Positions 16,226 to 25,050 are shown, counted from the stretch's first letter. The stretch: DNA of 64,000 bases from Streptomyces sp. S4.7 (GCF_010384365.1 NZ_CP048397.1:4774001-4838000); one strand, 5' to 3'. Numbers and translations: made by a program. Notes: generated from the sequence alone by a model not told the origin.

Positions 16226-17205
16226 CAGGCCGCCGCCTTCCCGCTCGCGCCCTGACGCCTGCGCAGCCGGCGCAACTGGGTCGAACGGTCCAGGTCCATC
16301 GAATTCAGCGCTTCTCTCAGTACGTCCTGCGGCAGCCGTTTCATCGCGGCGGCGCTCATCGTGCGCAATTTCCGGGCCACGGCCGGTTCGAATCGTTCTT
16401 TCGCCGCCAAGTGGTGCGAAATGATGGCCAGATATGTGCGTACCGCCTTCAGCAGAAAACGCTCGCCGTCACGGTCCGCCGCCGTTTCCTCCACGACCTG
16501 GTCGAAAGCGCGGATGAAGTCCAGTTGGCGTACGTCGCCGATCTGGGTGAGCGACGAGGCGACGCCGCGCCGGTAGAAGATCCCGAGCAGCCCCACCGCC
16601 GCGAAGGACTCCGCCTCCCGGTGCAGCCGCCAGATCCACGGCCGGTCCTCGGCGGTCCGCAGTCCGTCCGTGAAGTGCAGCAGCCCCCGGTCGGCGAGGC
16701 GCCGGTGGTAGATGCCGGCCCAGGCGTACGCGTAATCCACCGACGTGGTCCTGTCCGCGGGCAGGATCGTCCCGCGCGGCTCCAGGACCTCGCCGCGCGG
16801 GCCGACCGGGACGCGGTGCACCGTACGGGCCCGGCCGGTGAACTGGACATGGTCGGTACGGACGAAGTCGCAGCCCAGGCCCTCGACGGCGGCCAGCAGG
16901 CTCTCGTAGTAGCCCGGCTTCACCCAGTCGTCGCCGTCGAGGTAGGTGATGTACTCACCGCGTGAGGCGTCGAGACCGGTGTTGCGCGCGGTGGCCAGTC
17001 CGCCGTTCCTCTCGTGTCGCAGCAGGACCGCGCCGGGCAGCTCGCGCTCCGCGCGCCGCAGGAGTTCGGGGGTGTCGTCGGTCGAGCAGTCGTCGACGAG
17101 CAGGAACTCGAAGTCCTTTCGCGTGTTCGCCGCGAGGCTCCGGAGGGTTTCGGGGACGTATGTCTGCACGTTGTAGAACGGCACGACGACAGAGAGCTTG
17201 ACCAC
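16225..17205 (-). CDS. Family 2 glycosyltransferase
   Basis: A GT-A fold inverting transferase of 326 residues from the start chosen. The N-terminus is VVKLSVVVPFYNVQTYV; FLLVDDCSTDDTPE supplies the nucleotide-binding Asp, and YITYLDGDDWV the DxD-like metal site (about residues 80-90). EDRPWIWRL is the ED catalytic-base region. The C-terminal 100 residues are helical and basic. GTG 17205 is chosen because homology begins at once after it; a TTG at 17292 would add 29 unrelated residues. Neither has a good ribosome site. It is first in a two-gene operon with the polysialyltransferase-like gene, divergent from the DUF6716-neuA-neuB operon. Confidence 0.85.
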   Translation of the reverse strand: MVKLSVVVPFYNVQTYVPETLRSLAANTRKDFEFLLVDDCSTDDTPELLRRAERELPGAVLLRHERNGGLATARNTGLDASRGEYITYLDGDDWVKPGYYESLLAAVEGLGCDFVRTDHVQFTGRARTVHRVPVGPRGEVLEPRGTILPADRTTSVDYAYAWAGIYHRRLADRGLLHFTDGLRTAEDRPWIWRLHREAESFAAVGLLGIFYRRGVASSLTQIGDVRQLDFIRAFDQVVEETAADRDGERFLLKAVRTYLAIISHHLAAKERFEPAVARKLRTMSAAAMKRLPQDVLREALNSMDLDRSTQLRRLRRRQGASGKAAA

Positions 17206-17392
17206 GCCGTGGACGCTATGGGGCGGCCCGGCATTCGTTCCGACATCCGCGAGGATGCCAGGTGAACGAAGGATGGCGGAATGGTTAACCAACCCCGTTC
17301 CCGAGCCATTTCGCTCTCCGTAACCCCGCTGTTAACCCTTTATTGCTGTTGCGTTGGGCCGCCAATCCCCATGCCTTCCTAACGTCCAACAC

Positions 17393-18718
17393 GTGCCATC
17401 ACGTACCAGCAAAGCGGTCCGGGTCGCCGTGCTCGCCGACTCCGACACACGGTGGAAGTGGGGCGCGCTGACCGCGCGCCGCATCGCACCCGACGACCGC
17501 GACATCGAGCTCAGCGGCTTCCTGCTGCGCGGACGAGCGACGCCCACGGCCCGCCAGCTCGCGGAGGTGGGGGCCGAGGCGGACGCGCTGCGCGAGATGA
17601 CGGGGACCGAGTTCCTGGACGTGCTGCGCGAGGAGACGTACGACGTCGTCGTCCTCGCCCTCGTCGGCGGCGCCGTACAGGCCATGCTGCACGGGATATC
17701 CGCGCTGGGCCTGCCCGACCGGCCCGCGCTCGTCACCGGCTACGTCGGTGTCGTCTACGAGAAGCTGTCCGACGGGCTGCTGCTGCGCCACGGCGCGGAC
17801 ATCGTCCTCGCCAACTCCCGCCACGACGCGCAGCGTTTCCGTGCCGTGTACGAGGGCGTGGGCGCCGACTCCGGCTCGGTCACCGAGGCCGCGCTGCCCT
17901 TCCTCGGCGGCGCGCGCTACACCCCCGAAGAGGGCAGGGACACGGTCGTCTTCGCGGCCCAGCCGTCCGTCCCGCTGACCCGCGCCGACCGTGCGTACCT
18001 GCTGCGGCGGCTGATCGAGCACGCGAGGCTGCACCCGCGCCGCGAGGTCCTGCTCAAACTGCGCAGCCGCGTGGGGGAGCAGACCACGCACGTCGAGGAG
18101 TACCCCTACCAGCGCCTCGCCGAGAAGCTGCCCGGCGGCCTGCCGCCCAACTTCCGCCTGGTGTACGGGAACATGGGCGAGGTCCTGGACGGTACCGATC
18201 TGCTGGTCACCGTCTCCTCGACGGCCGCGCTGGAGTCCCTGCACCGCCGTATCCCCACCGCGATCCTCACCGACCTCGGGATCCGCGAACCGCTCGGCAA
18301 CCACCACTTCATCGGCTCCGGCTGTCTCGCCTCCTGGGACCAGCTCGACGGCGGGCAGCGGCCGAAGGCCGACCCCGTCTGGGCCGACCGGCAGGGGGTC
18401 GCCGCCGACGGCGGCTACGCCTCCGCCTTCGACGCGGCCCGCGAGCGCGTCGCGAAGCTGCTGGCCGACGGCGGACTGCCGCCGATCACCCCGTACTACA
18501 CGGCGACCACGGCGCCCGGCTATCTGCCGGGCCTCCTCGCCCGCTACCACCTGGCACCCGACGGCAGCCCGCTGACGGCGTCGAACCGCACGGCGCAGGC
18601 GGGCACGACCGGCGTCCGCCGCGTGGTCCGCGACACGGTCCGCGCCGCGGCCCGCGGCGCCTACCGCCACGGCGTCCAACGCGTGGCCCCGGTCATCCGC
18701 CGAATGGGCGAGCTGTGA
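17393..18718 (+). CDS. DUF6716 putative glycosyltransferase
   Basis: A 441-residue protein with a GT-B-like layout and no membrane segment. It begins VRVAVLADSDTRWKWGALTAR, has VVLALVGGAVQAMLHGI and LANSRHDAQRFRAVYEGVG mid-way, and VTVSSTAALESLHRRIPTAILTD (about residue 275), a Ser-Ser-Thr donor-site motif like that of polysialyltransferases. It resembles Streptomyces DUF6716 proteins encoded beside neuA and neuB, as I remember them. The likely role is transfer of a sugar in nonulosonic-acid polymer assembly. GTG 17393 is chosen as the first codon before the conserved segment; the ribosome site is weak. The upstream 187 nt contain GGTTAACC (17283) and GTTAAC (17331). Confidence 0.75.
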   Translation: MPSRTSKAVRVAVLADSDTRWKWGALTARRIAPDDRDIELSGFLLRGRATPTARQLAEVGAEADALREMTGTEFLDVLREETYDVVVLALVGGAVQAMLHGISALGLPDRPALVTGYVGVVYEKLSDGLLLRHGADIVLANSRHDAQRFRAVYEGVGADSGSVTEAALPFLGGARYTPEEGRDTVVFAAQPSVPLTRADRAYLLRRLIEHARLHPRREVLLKLRSRVGEQTTHVEEYPYQRLAEKLPGGLPPNFRLVYGNMGEVLDGTDLLVTVSSTAALESLHRRIPTAILTDLGIREPLGNHHFIGSGCLASWDQLDGGQRPKADPVWADRQGVAADGGYASAFDAARERVAKLLADGGLPPITPYYTATTAPGYLPGLLARYHLAPDGSPLTASNRTAQAGTTGVRRVVRDTVRAAARGAYRHGVQRVAPVIRRMGEL

Positions 18719-19083
18719 CGGCCCCCCTGCCGCCGAGGGGCGCGGCGTTCGCGAGCGGCACCGCCGCGCCCGTGAGCGACGGATCGGCGCACGCGGCCGG
18801 CGTGCCCGTGCCGCACCCCGTACCCGCTGTACCCGGCCCCGCCCCGCGTGCGGATCGTCGGCGGTCGGCCGACGGGCGGGTGCCGGTGGGCGGCGGCGCG
18901 GCAGCCGCCGTCGCCGCGCCCGCGCCGCATCGCGTGACCTCCACGCCCAACCCCGGCCCGCGCGTACGCCGTCCGCTGCCCGCCGATGTGCTGGCCGGAT
19001 ACGGGTGGTCCGGGTGGGCCGCGTCGGACGAACGGCCCGGCGCGGAGATCCAGCACGACGCAGTGAAGCAAGGAGACCCGTCC
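18719..19083 (+). other. Open 365-nt spacer before neuA
   Basis: No confident gene. The neuA frame is open back to a GTG at 18715 that overlaps the previous TGA (GTGA), which would add 123 residues. That sequence is Pro/Ala/Gly-rich and low-complexity, with no recognisable domain. The ATG at 19084 has an excellent AAGGAG, so this stretch is more likely untranslated or an alternative disordered N-terminus. Confidence 0.45.
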
Positions 19084-20301
19084 ATGACCGTCCTCGCCGT
19101 GATCCCCGCCCGTGGTGGATCCAAGGGCGTCCCCGCCAAGAACCTCGCCCAGGTCGGCGGTGTGCCCCTCGTCGTACGGGCCGTCCGCGCCTGCCGGGCC
19201 GCCCGCCTGGTGACCGACGTCGTCGTCTCCACGGACGACGCGGCCATCGCCGACGCCGCCCGCGCCGCCGGGGCCGAGGTCGTCCTGCGCCCGGCCGCCA
19301 TCGCCGGAGACACCGCGACCAGCGAGGCCGCCGTCCTGCACGCGATGGACGCGTACGGCGCGATGCGCGGCGCGGCCCACCGCACCGATGTGGTCCTGCT
19401 CGTGCAGTGCACCAGCCCCTTCATCACCGCGGGCGACCTCGACGGCGTCGTGTCCGCCGTCACCGGGGGCGGCGCCGACAGCGCGCTGACCGTCGCCCCG
19501 ACCCACGGCTTCATCTGGCGCTCCGAGAGCGACGGCTTGGGCGTCAACCACGACAAGTCGAACCGGCCCCGCAGGCAGGACCGCCCCCAGGAGTTCCTGG
19601 AGACCGGCGCCGCCTACGCGATGCGCGCCGAAGGCTTCCGCGAGGCCGGACACCGCTTCTTCGGCCGCACCGAACTCGTCTCCACCGACCCCGAGCGGGT
19701 GCTGGAGATCGACGACCCGCACGACCTGGAGCGCGCCCGCGCCCTCGCCCCGCTCCTGGACACCCCCGGGCTCCCCGGCCGCGCCGACATCGACGCGGTC
19801 GTCCTCGACTTCGACGGCACCCAGACCGACGACCGGGTGCTCGTCGACTCGGAGGGCCGCGAGACCGTCGCCGTACACCGCGGTGACGGCCTCGGCATCG
19901 CCGCCCTCCGCCGCGCCGGCCTGGAACTGCTCATCCTCTCCACCGAGCAGAACCCGGTCGTCGCCGCACGCGCCCGCAAGCTGCGCGTGCCGGTGCTCCA
20001 CGGCATCGACCGCAAGGACCTCGCACTGAAGCAGTGGTGCGACGAGCACGGAGTCACACCCGACCGGGTGCTGTACGTCGGCAACGACGTCAACGACCTC
20101 CCGTGCTTCGCGCTCGCCGGCTGGCCGGTGGCCGTCGCGAGCGCTCACGACGCCGTACGCGCGGCGGCGCGTGCCGTCACGACAACCCCCGGCGGCGCCG
20201 GCGCGATCCGAGAGATCGCCACCTGGCTCCTCGGTCCCGGTCTGGACGTCAACACCCCCGCGAACCCCCGCCGTCCCATCACCGTCATCTCGACCAGCTA
20301 A
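19084..20301 (+). CDS. neuA: CMP-nonulosonate synthetase fused to HAD phosphatase
   Basis: A 405-residue bifunctional protein. Residues 1-230 are a CMP-sialic acid synthetase with VIPARGGSKGVPAKNL (P-loop-like CTP site) and VQCTSPFITAGDLD. Residues about 237-385 are a KdsC-like C0 HAD phosphatase: DFDGTQTDDR (nucleophile Asp242), HRGDGLGIAALRRAG, LILSTEQNPVV, and VGNDVNDLPCFALAG. The fused phosphatase would dephosphorylate the 9-phosphate (or 8-phosphate) sugar acid before CMP activation. The start is set by AAGGAG at 19070-19075, 8 nt from the ATG. neuB follows after 10 nt. The lack of neuC in the cluster fits Kdn rather than Neu5Ac; this is inference. Confidence 0.88.
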   Translation: MTVLAVIPARGGSKGVPAKNLAQVGGVPLVVRAVRACRAARLVTDVVVSTDDAAIADAARAAGAEVVLRPAAIAGDTATSEAAVLHAMDAYGAMRGAAHRTDVVLLVQCTSPFITAGDLDGVVSAVTGGGADSALTVAPTHGFIWRSESDGLGVNHDKSNRPRRQDRPQEFLETGAAYAMRAEGFREAGHRFFGRTELVSTDPERVLEIDDPHDLERARALAPLLDTPGLPGRADIDAVVLDFDGTQTDDRVLVDSEGRETVAVHRGDGLGIAALRRAGLELLILSTEQNPVVAARARKLRVPVLHGIDRKDLALKQWCDEHGVTPDRVLYVGNDVNDLPCFALAGWPVAVASAHDAVRAAARAVTTTPGGAGAIREIATWLLGPGLDVNTPANPRRPITVISTS

Positions 20302-20311
20302 GGACCCCCCA

Positions 20312-21241
20312 ATGAGCACCAACTCCCGTCTGCGTACCCTCGGCACCCGCTCCGCGGGCCCCGGCCGCCCCGTCTACGTGACCGGTGAGATCGGGATCAA
20401 CCACAACGGCGACATCGACAACGCGCTCGCGCTGATCGACGCCGCCGCCGACGCCGGCTGCGACGCCGTCAAGTTCCAGAAGCGCACCCCCGAGATCTGC
20501 ACCCCGCGCGACCAGTGGGACATCGAGCGCGACACCCCCTGGGGCCGGATGACGTACATCGACTACCGCCACCGCGTCGAGTTCGGCGAGGACGAGTACC
20601 GCACCATCGACGAGCACTGCAAGAAGCGCGGCATCGACTGGTTCGCCTCCCCGTGGGACACCGAGGCCGTCGCCTTCCTGGAGAAGTTCGACGTGCCCGC
20701 CCACAAGGTGGCCTCCGCGTCCCTCACCGACGACGAGCTGCTGCGCGCCCTGCGCGCCACCGGCCGCACGATCATCCTCTCCACCGGCATGTCGACGCCG
20801 AAGCAGATCCGGCACGCGGTCGAGGTCCTCGGCAGCGAGAACATCCTTCTCTGCCACGCCACTTCGACGTACCCGGCCAAGGCCGAGGAGCTGAACCTGC
20901 GGGTCATCAACACCCTCCAGGCCGAGTTCCCGAACGTGCCGATCGGCTACAGCGGCCACGAGACCGGTCTCCAGACCACCCTCGCCGCCGTCGCCCTCGG
21001 CGCCGCCTTCGTCGAGCGCCACATCACGCTCGACCGCGCCATGTGGGGCTCCGACCAGGCCGCCTCCGTCGAGCCGCAGGGCCTCACCCGCCTCGTGCGC
21101 GACATCCGCACCATCGAGGCGTCCCTCGGTGACGGCGTCAAGAAGGTCTACGAGTCGGAGCTCGGCCCGATGAAGAAGCTCCGCCGGGTCGCCGGTGTCG
21201 TCGCCGAGGCCGCGGACGGCGCACAGCCCGTGGCGGTCTGA
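20312..21241 (+). CDS. neuB: NeuB-type nonulosonate synthase without SAF domain
   Basis: A 309-residue TIM-barrel PEP-dependent aldolase. Seen motifs are VTGEIGINHNGDIDNAL, DAVKFQKRTPE, FASPWDTEAVAFLE, KVASASLTDDELL, LSTGMSTPKQI, LLCHATSTYPA, IGYSGHE and VERHITLDRAMWGSD. It should condense PEP with a mannose- or hexosamine-derived aldose. It ends at about the barrel end, so the C-terminal antifreeze-like (SAF) domain of classical NeuB (about 345 residues) is missing. The start ATG 20312 has AAGGA (20300-20304) 7 nt upstream. It is cotranscribed with neuA and the next transferase gene. Kdn-type synthesis is inferred. Confidence 0.9.
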   Translation: MSTNSRLRTLGTRSAGPGRPVYVTGEIGINHNGDIDNALALIDAAADAGCDAVKFQKRTPEICTPRDQWDIERDTPWGRMTYIDYRHRVEFGEDEYRTIDEHCKKRGIDWFASPWDTEAVAFLEKFDVPAHKVASASLTDDELLRALRATGRTIILSTGMSTPKQIRHAVEVLGSENILLCHATSTYPAKAEELNLRVINTLQAEFPNVPIGYSGHETGLQTTLAAVALGAAFVERHITLDRAMWGSDQAASVEPQGLTRLVRDIRTIEASLGDGVKKVYESELGPMKKLRRVAGVVAEAADGAQPVAV

Positions 21242-21246
21242 CAGCC

Positions 21247-22317
21247 ATGAGCCGTCCCTCCGGGGTGCGCACCCCGTCCCCTCGCGCCATCGCATTCGTG
21301 GAGAGCCCGGTCCAACTCCTGAACGTGCTGGAGTGGGCGCGGGCGAGCGCGACCGGTGAGGAGCTCACCGTGGTCGTCCTGTCGCCGACCGACCCCATGT
21401 CGCGCGGCCAGCTCCGGCGGATGGCCGAGCTGGCCCGCGACGCGGGCTTCACCGTGCGCTGGCAGGAGGCCCGCGGCGGCGCGAGCGCGCCGCTGCGGAC
21501 GATACGGGAGCTCGCTCCGCTGCTGCGCAGGGCGGAGCGGATCGTCATCGGGGACCCGTTCTCCCGCTACGTACAGCTCCTGCTGACGCTCGTCAGCAGC
21601 AAGGAGCTGACCGTGGTGGACGACGGGACGGCGACGATGGAGTTCATCGCGCAGCTCGTCCACGGCGAGCCGCTGGTGCGCTGGCACCGGCGCGGCGGCA
21701 GGCGCGGGCCGCGCGAGATGGTCCTCGCGCCGGTCTCCGCCGTCGCGCGGCGCCGGCTCACACCGTCGCGCACCCGCAGCGTCGAGGTGTTCACCTCGAT
21801 GCCCGTGGAGGCGCCGCCGGGCATCACGGTCACGGCCAACACCTTCGAGTGGACCAAGGCCACCTTCGGGCCGCCCCGGATCACCAAGGGCGCCGACATG
21901 GTCGGCACCTCGCTCGTGGAGACCGGCGTGGTCGACCTGGAGCGGTACGTGACGGCGGTCGGCTCGCTCGCCCGCGGCCACGGCGCGACCCGGTACTTCG
22001 CCCACCGCAGGGAGAGCGTGGAGAAGCTGCACCGGCTCGCCACCGAGACCGGTCTGGAGATCGTCCGGCCCGATCTGCCGCTGGAGCTGATCGCACGGCG
22101 CGGCCCCATCGGGTCGACCGTGCTGAGCTTCCCCTCGACGGTCGTGCACACGCTGCCGCTCGCGCTCGCCGGTACAGGTGTGCGGGTGGCGGTGTGGGAC
22201 ATCGCGCCGGAGTGGCTGAAGGACAACGCCTCACCGCGTGCCCACGGCTTCCTTTCCGGTGTCACGGGCACGGCCAGGGACGTAACCAGGCTGCCGAGGC
22301 TGCCCGCCTCCGCGTGA
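21247..22317 (+). CDS. Polysialyltransferase-like glycosyltransferase (GT52-like)
   Basis: A 356-residue protein. The N-terminus IAFVESPVQLLNVLEWA matches the CMP-sialyltransferase GT52/polysialyltransferase start. VVDDGTATMEFI lies near residue 125, the DDG motif of such enzymes. YFAHRRESVEKL is in the second half, and TVLSFPSTVVHTLPLAL is the Ser/Thr donor motif. It likely uses the CMP-sugar made by the upstream NeuA. It starts 5 nt after the neuB stop and is the last gene of the 17393-22317 operon. A GC hairpin follows the stop. Confidence 0.78.
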   Translation: MSRPSGVRTPSPRAIAFVESPVQLLNVLEWARASATGEELTVVVLSPTDPMSRGQLRRMAELARDAGFTVRWQEARGGASAPLRTIRELAPLLRRAERIVIGDPFSRYVQLLLTLVSSKELTVVDDGTATMEFIAQLVHGEPLVRWHRRGGRRGPREMVLAPVSAVARRRLTPSRTRSVEVFTSMPVEAPPGITVTANTFEWTKATFGPPRITKGADMVGTSLVETGVVDLERYVTAVGSLARGHGATRYFAHRRESVEKLHRLATETGLEIVRPDLPLELIARRGPIGSTVLSFPSTVVHTLPLALAGTGVRVAVWDIAPEWLKDNASPRAHGFLSGVTGTARDVTRLPRLPASA

Positions 22318-22321
22318 GGTG

Positions 22322-22340
22322 GCGGGCAGCCGCAGCCCGC
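22322..22340 (+). terminator. Hairpin after nonulosonate operon
   Basis: GCGGGC (22322-22327) pairs with GCCCGC (22335-22340) around a 7-nt loop, 5 nt after the stop. The stem is short and lacks a U-tract, so it is a moderate candidate. The remaining 180 nt to the M20 gene are AT-richer, with no gene seen. Confidence 0.45.
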
Positions 22341-22523
22341 GGGACGCGCACAGGGATCGCACGGCCGGTCGTCACTGTCCGTCACCAGTTCGCAACGGAA
22401 ATGCGAGCTTACCCACCCCGAGAAGCGGCTATTCGCTCACGGTCCGGTTTTCTTAGGCCTTTCGGGCTGAAGTTTTGTTGATCGTCGGGCAGGCGCCCCC
22501 CCGGGGGGCCTACCCTTCAACAG

Positions 22524-23786
22524 GTGAACCAGTTGATGTCCCGCGAGTCCGAAGCCGACCTCTCAGGTGAGTCCGGCGCGGCGGCGCTGCCCGGCAAGCT
22601 GTCCGAAACGCTGCGTACCGAGCTGATCGCCTTCCGCAGAGACATGCACATGCACCCGGAGCTCGGCAACCAGGAGTTCCGTACCACCGCCGCGCTCAAG
22701 CACCGCCTTGAGCAGGCCGGACTCGTTCCGCGGGTACTCAACACCGGCACCGGACTCTTCTGCGACATCGGCACCCGCGACGGCGCCACCGCCGCCTCCG
22801 GCGTGCGCCCCATGCTCGCGCTGCGCGCGGACATCGACGCGCTCCCCATCCCGGACACCAAGGCCGGGGTGTCCTACCGCTCCACCGTGCCCGACCGCGC
22901 GCACGCCTGCGGTCACGACGTCCACACCACCGCCGTCCTCGGCGCCGGTCTGGTCCTCGCCGCGCTCGACCGCGAGGGCCTGCTGCCCCACCCCGTGCGG
23001 CTGATCTTCCAGCCCGCCGAGGAGGTGCTGCCCGGCGGCGCGCTCGACGCCATCGAGTCCGGCGTCCTGGAGGGCGTCGGCCGGATCATCGCGGTGCACT
23101 GCGACCCGCGCGTGGACGTCGGCACGATCGGTCTGCGCACCGGCCCGATCACCTCGGCCTGCGACCGGCTGGAAGTCACCCTCGACGGCCCCGGCGGTCA
23201 CACCGCCCGCCCGCATCTGACCACCGACCTGGTCACCGCCGCCGCGAAGGTCGCCACCGAGGTGCCCGCGCTGCTGGTCCGCCGCGTCGACGCCCGGTCC
23301 GGGCTCGCGCTCACCTGGGGCCGTATCGCCGCCGGCCACGCCTGCAACGTCATCCCGCAGCACGCCGAACTGTCCGGCACCGTCCGCTGCCTGGACCTGA
23401 AGTCCTGGCGTGAGGCGCCGGACCTGGTGCACGCGGCGATCGACGAGATCTCCGCGCTCTACCACGCCAAGTCGCAGATCAACTATGTGCGCGGGGTCCC
23501 GCCGGTCGTCAACGACCTGATGATGGCGGAGCTGCTGCGTGACGCCCAGACCGCGCGCCGCGGCGTGCAGTCGATCGAGGACACCGAGCAGAGTCTCGGC
23601 GGCGAGGACTTCTCCTGGTACCTGGAGCAGGTCCCCGGCGCGATGGCGCGGCTCGGCGTACGGACTCCGGGAGACTCCGCCCGGCACGATCTCCACCGGG
23701 GCGATTTCGACGCGGACGAACGGGCGATTCAGGTCGGGGTGGAGCTTTTCACCGCCGCCGCGCTCATCGACGGCGACCGTTCGTAA
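22524..23786 (+). CDS. M20D-family amidohydrolase
   Basis: A 420-residue peptidase M20D/aminoacylase-like enzyme. Seen are RRDMHMHPELGNQEFRT, the metal site HACGHDVHT, FQPAEEVLPGG with the catalytic Glu pair, a dimerisation domain in the middle third, and the final GGEDFSWYLEQVPG. Family members hydrolyse N-acyl amino acids, hippurate or indole-acetyl conjugates with two metals; the substrate is unknown here. GTG 22524 and ATG 22536 are both possible starts; GTG is taken as the longer one. It stands alone between the wall-polymer operon and the nucleoside transporter and is cytoplasmic by sequence. Confidence 0.88.
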   Translation: MNQLMSRESEADLSGESGAAALPGKLSETLRTELIAFRRDMHMHPELGNQEFRTTAALKHRLEQAGLVPRVLNTGTGLFCDIGTRDGATAASGVRPMLALRADIDALPIPDTKAGVSYRSTVPDRAHACGHDVHTTAVLGAGLVLAALDREGLLPHPVRLIFQPAEEVLPGGALDAIESGVLEGVGRIIAVHCDPRVDVGTIGLRTGPITSACDRLEVTLDGPGGHTARPHLTTDLVTAAAKVATEVPALLVRRVDARSGLALTWGRIAAGHACNVIPQHAELSGTVRCLDLKSWREAPDLVHAAIDEISALYHAKSQINYVRGVPPVVNDLMMAELLRDAQTARRGVQSIEDTEQSLGGEDFSWYLEQVPGAMARLGVRTPGDSARHDLHRGDFDADERAIQVGVELFTAAALIDGDRS

Positions 23787-23874
23787 CCGGCCGTGCCCCT
23801 TCCCGTAATCGGACGTCGCACATCCTGTTCGCGACGATCCGATAACGGCTTCCGTACAGGGCTTTATCTGACAT

Positions 23875-23886
23875 CTACGCGCGTTA
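23875..23886. promoter_or_regulatory. Nucleoside-regulon operator copy, upstream of BMP lipoprotein
   Basis: CTACGCGCGTTA is preceded by AT, giving ATCTACGCGCGT. It matches the perfect CTACGCGCGTAG palindrome found upstream of add, deoC and PNP at 10 of 12 positions. It lies 58 nt before the TTG start at 23945, in the expected promoter region. Confidence 0.65.
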
Positions 23887-23944
23887 CGATCGCGGCGAAA
23901 CCAGCGCCGGAAGAGGCGCTTAGGTCGCTTTGAAGGAGCCTCCC

Positions 23945-24994
23945 TTGCGCCGGATCACCAGGATCGCAACCGTGGGCGTCGCGTCCGCGGCGCTCGCGCT
24001 GACCGCCACCGCGTGTGGCAACACCTCCTCCTCGGACGCCGCGTCCGACTCCAAGGAGAAAAGCGTCGCCATCGCGTACGACATCGGCGGCCGCGGTGAC
24101 CAGTCCTTCAACGACGCCGCGTACGCGGGTCTCGCGAAGGCCGAGAAGGACCTCAAGGTCAAGGGCAACGACGCCGAGCCGTCCGACGGCGAGTCCGACG
24201 CCGACAAGGTCCAGCGCCTGACCGAGCTGGCCCGCTCCGGCAACAACCCGGTGATCGGCGTCGGCTTCGCCTACGCCCCGGCCATCAAGAAGGTCGCCCC
24301 GAAGTTCCCGAAGACGACCTTCGGCATAATCGACGACTCGTCGGTGACCGGCAAGAACATCGCCAACATGGTCTTCAACGAGGAGCAGGGCTCCTACCTC
24401 GCCGGTGTCGCGGCGGCCAAGGCCACCAAGTCCAAGACCGTCGGCTTCATCGGCGGTGTCGAGACCCCGCTGATCAAGAAGTTCGAGGCCGGCTACGCGC
24501 AGGGCGTCAAGGACACCGACCCCTCGGTGAAGGTGCTCTCCCAGTACCTGACCCAGCCCCCGAACTTCGACGGCTTCTCCAAGCCCGACCTCGGCAAGGC
24601 CGCGGCGCAGGGCCAGCTCGACAAGAAGGCCGACGTGATCTATGCGGCGGCCGGTCTGGCCGGCTCCGGCTCGATCGAGGCCGTCTCGGCCGCGGGCAAG
24701 TGGAACATCGGCGTCGACTCCGACCAGTACAAGCAGGCCGGTCTCGCCCAGTACAAGGACAGCATCCTGACCTCGGTCACCAAGGACATCGCCGACGCGG
24801 TGTTCAACCTGATCAAGTCGGTCGAGGACGGCGAGCCGCAGAACGGTGAGATCCGCTACGGCCTCGACAAGGACGGCGTCGGCCTCACCGACTCCAACCC
24901 GGCCTACGTCAAGCTGACCGACGTGACCGCCGCGGTGGACAAGGCCAAGCAGGAGATCGTCGACGGCAAGATCACCGTCAAGACGGCTCCGTAA
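23945..24994 (+). CDS. BMP-family nucleoside-binding lipoprotein
   Basis: A 349-residue ABC substrate-binding lipoprotein of the basic membrane protein (BMP/PnrA) family. RRITRI is followed by a hydrophobic core and the lipobox LTATAC-G near residue 20. The mature part has AIAYDIGGRGDQSFND, VIGVGFAYAPAIKKV, FGIIDDSS, NMVFNEEQGSYLAGVAA, VGFIGGVETPLIKKFEAGY, and a late VDSDQY. BMP proteins bind purine and pyrimidine nucleosides at the outer membrane face. The start is TTG 23945, fixed by AAGGAG (23933-23938) 6 nt upstream. It is followed by a hairpin and then its ABC transporter genes. Confidence 0.93.
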   Translation: MRRITRIATVGVASAALALTATACGNTSSSDAASDSKEKSVAIAYDIGGRGDQSFNDAAYAGLAKAEKDLKVKGNDAEPSDGESDADKVQRLTELARSGNNPVIGVGFAYAPAIKKVAPKFPKTTFGIIDDSSVTGKNIANMVFNEEQGSYLAGVAAAKATKSKTVGFIGGVETPLIKKFEAGYAQGVKDTDPSVKVLSQYLTQPPNFDGFSKPDLGKAAAQGQLDKKADVIYAAAGLAGSGSIEAVSAAGKWNIGVDSDQYKQAGLAQYKDSILTSVTKDIADAVFNLIKSVEDGEPQNGEIRYGLDKDGVGLTDSNPAYVKLTDVTAAVDKAKQEIVDGKITVKTAP

Positions 24995-25008
24995 CCAGTG
25001 TTGTGCAC

Positions 25009-25050
25009 GGGGCCCGGAGCGACGGCGACATCCGCCGCGTTCCGGGCCCC
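25009..25050 (+). terminator. Hairpin between BMP lipoprotein and ABC operon
   Basis: GGGGCCCGGA (25009-25018) pairs with TCCGGGCCCC (25041-25050); a smaller CGGCG/CGCCG stem is inside. It would reduce read-through from the lipoprotein gene into the ABC genes, so the binding protein is made in excess. Confidence 0.75.

Noticed and set aside
17283..17336. GGTTAACC and GTTAAC repeats as an operator of the nonulosonate operon
   Set aside because: Only six to eight bases each and not symmetric as a pair; kept only as a note.
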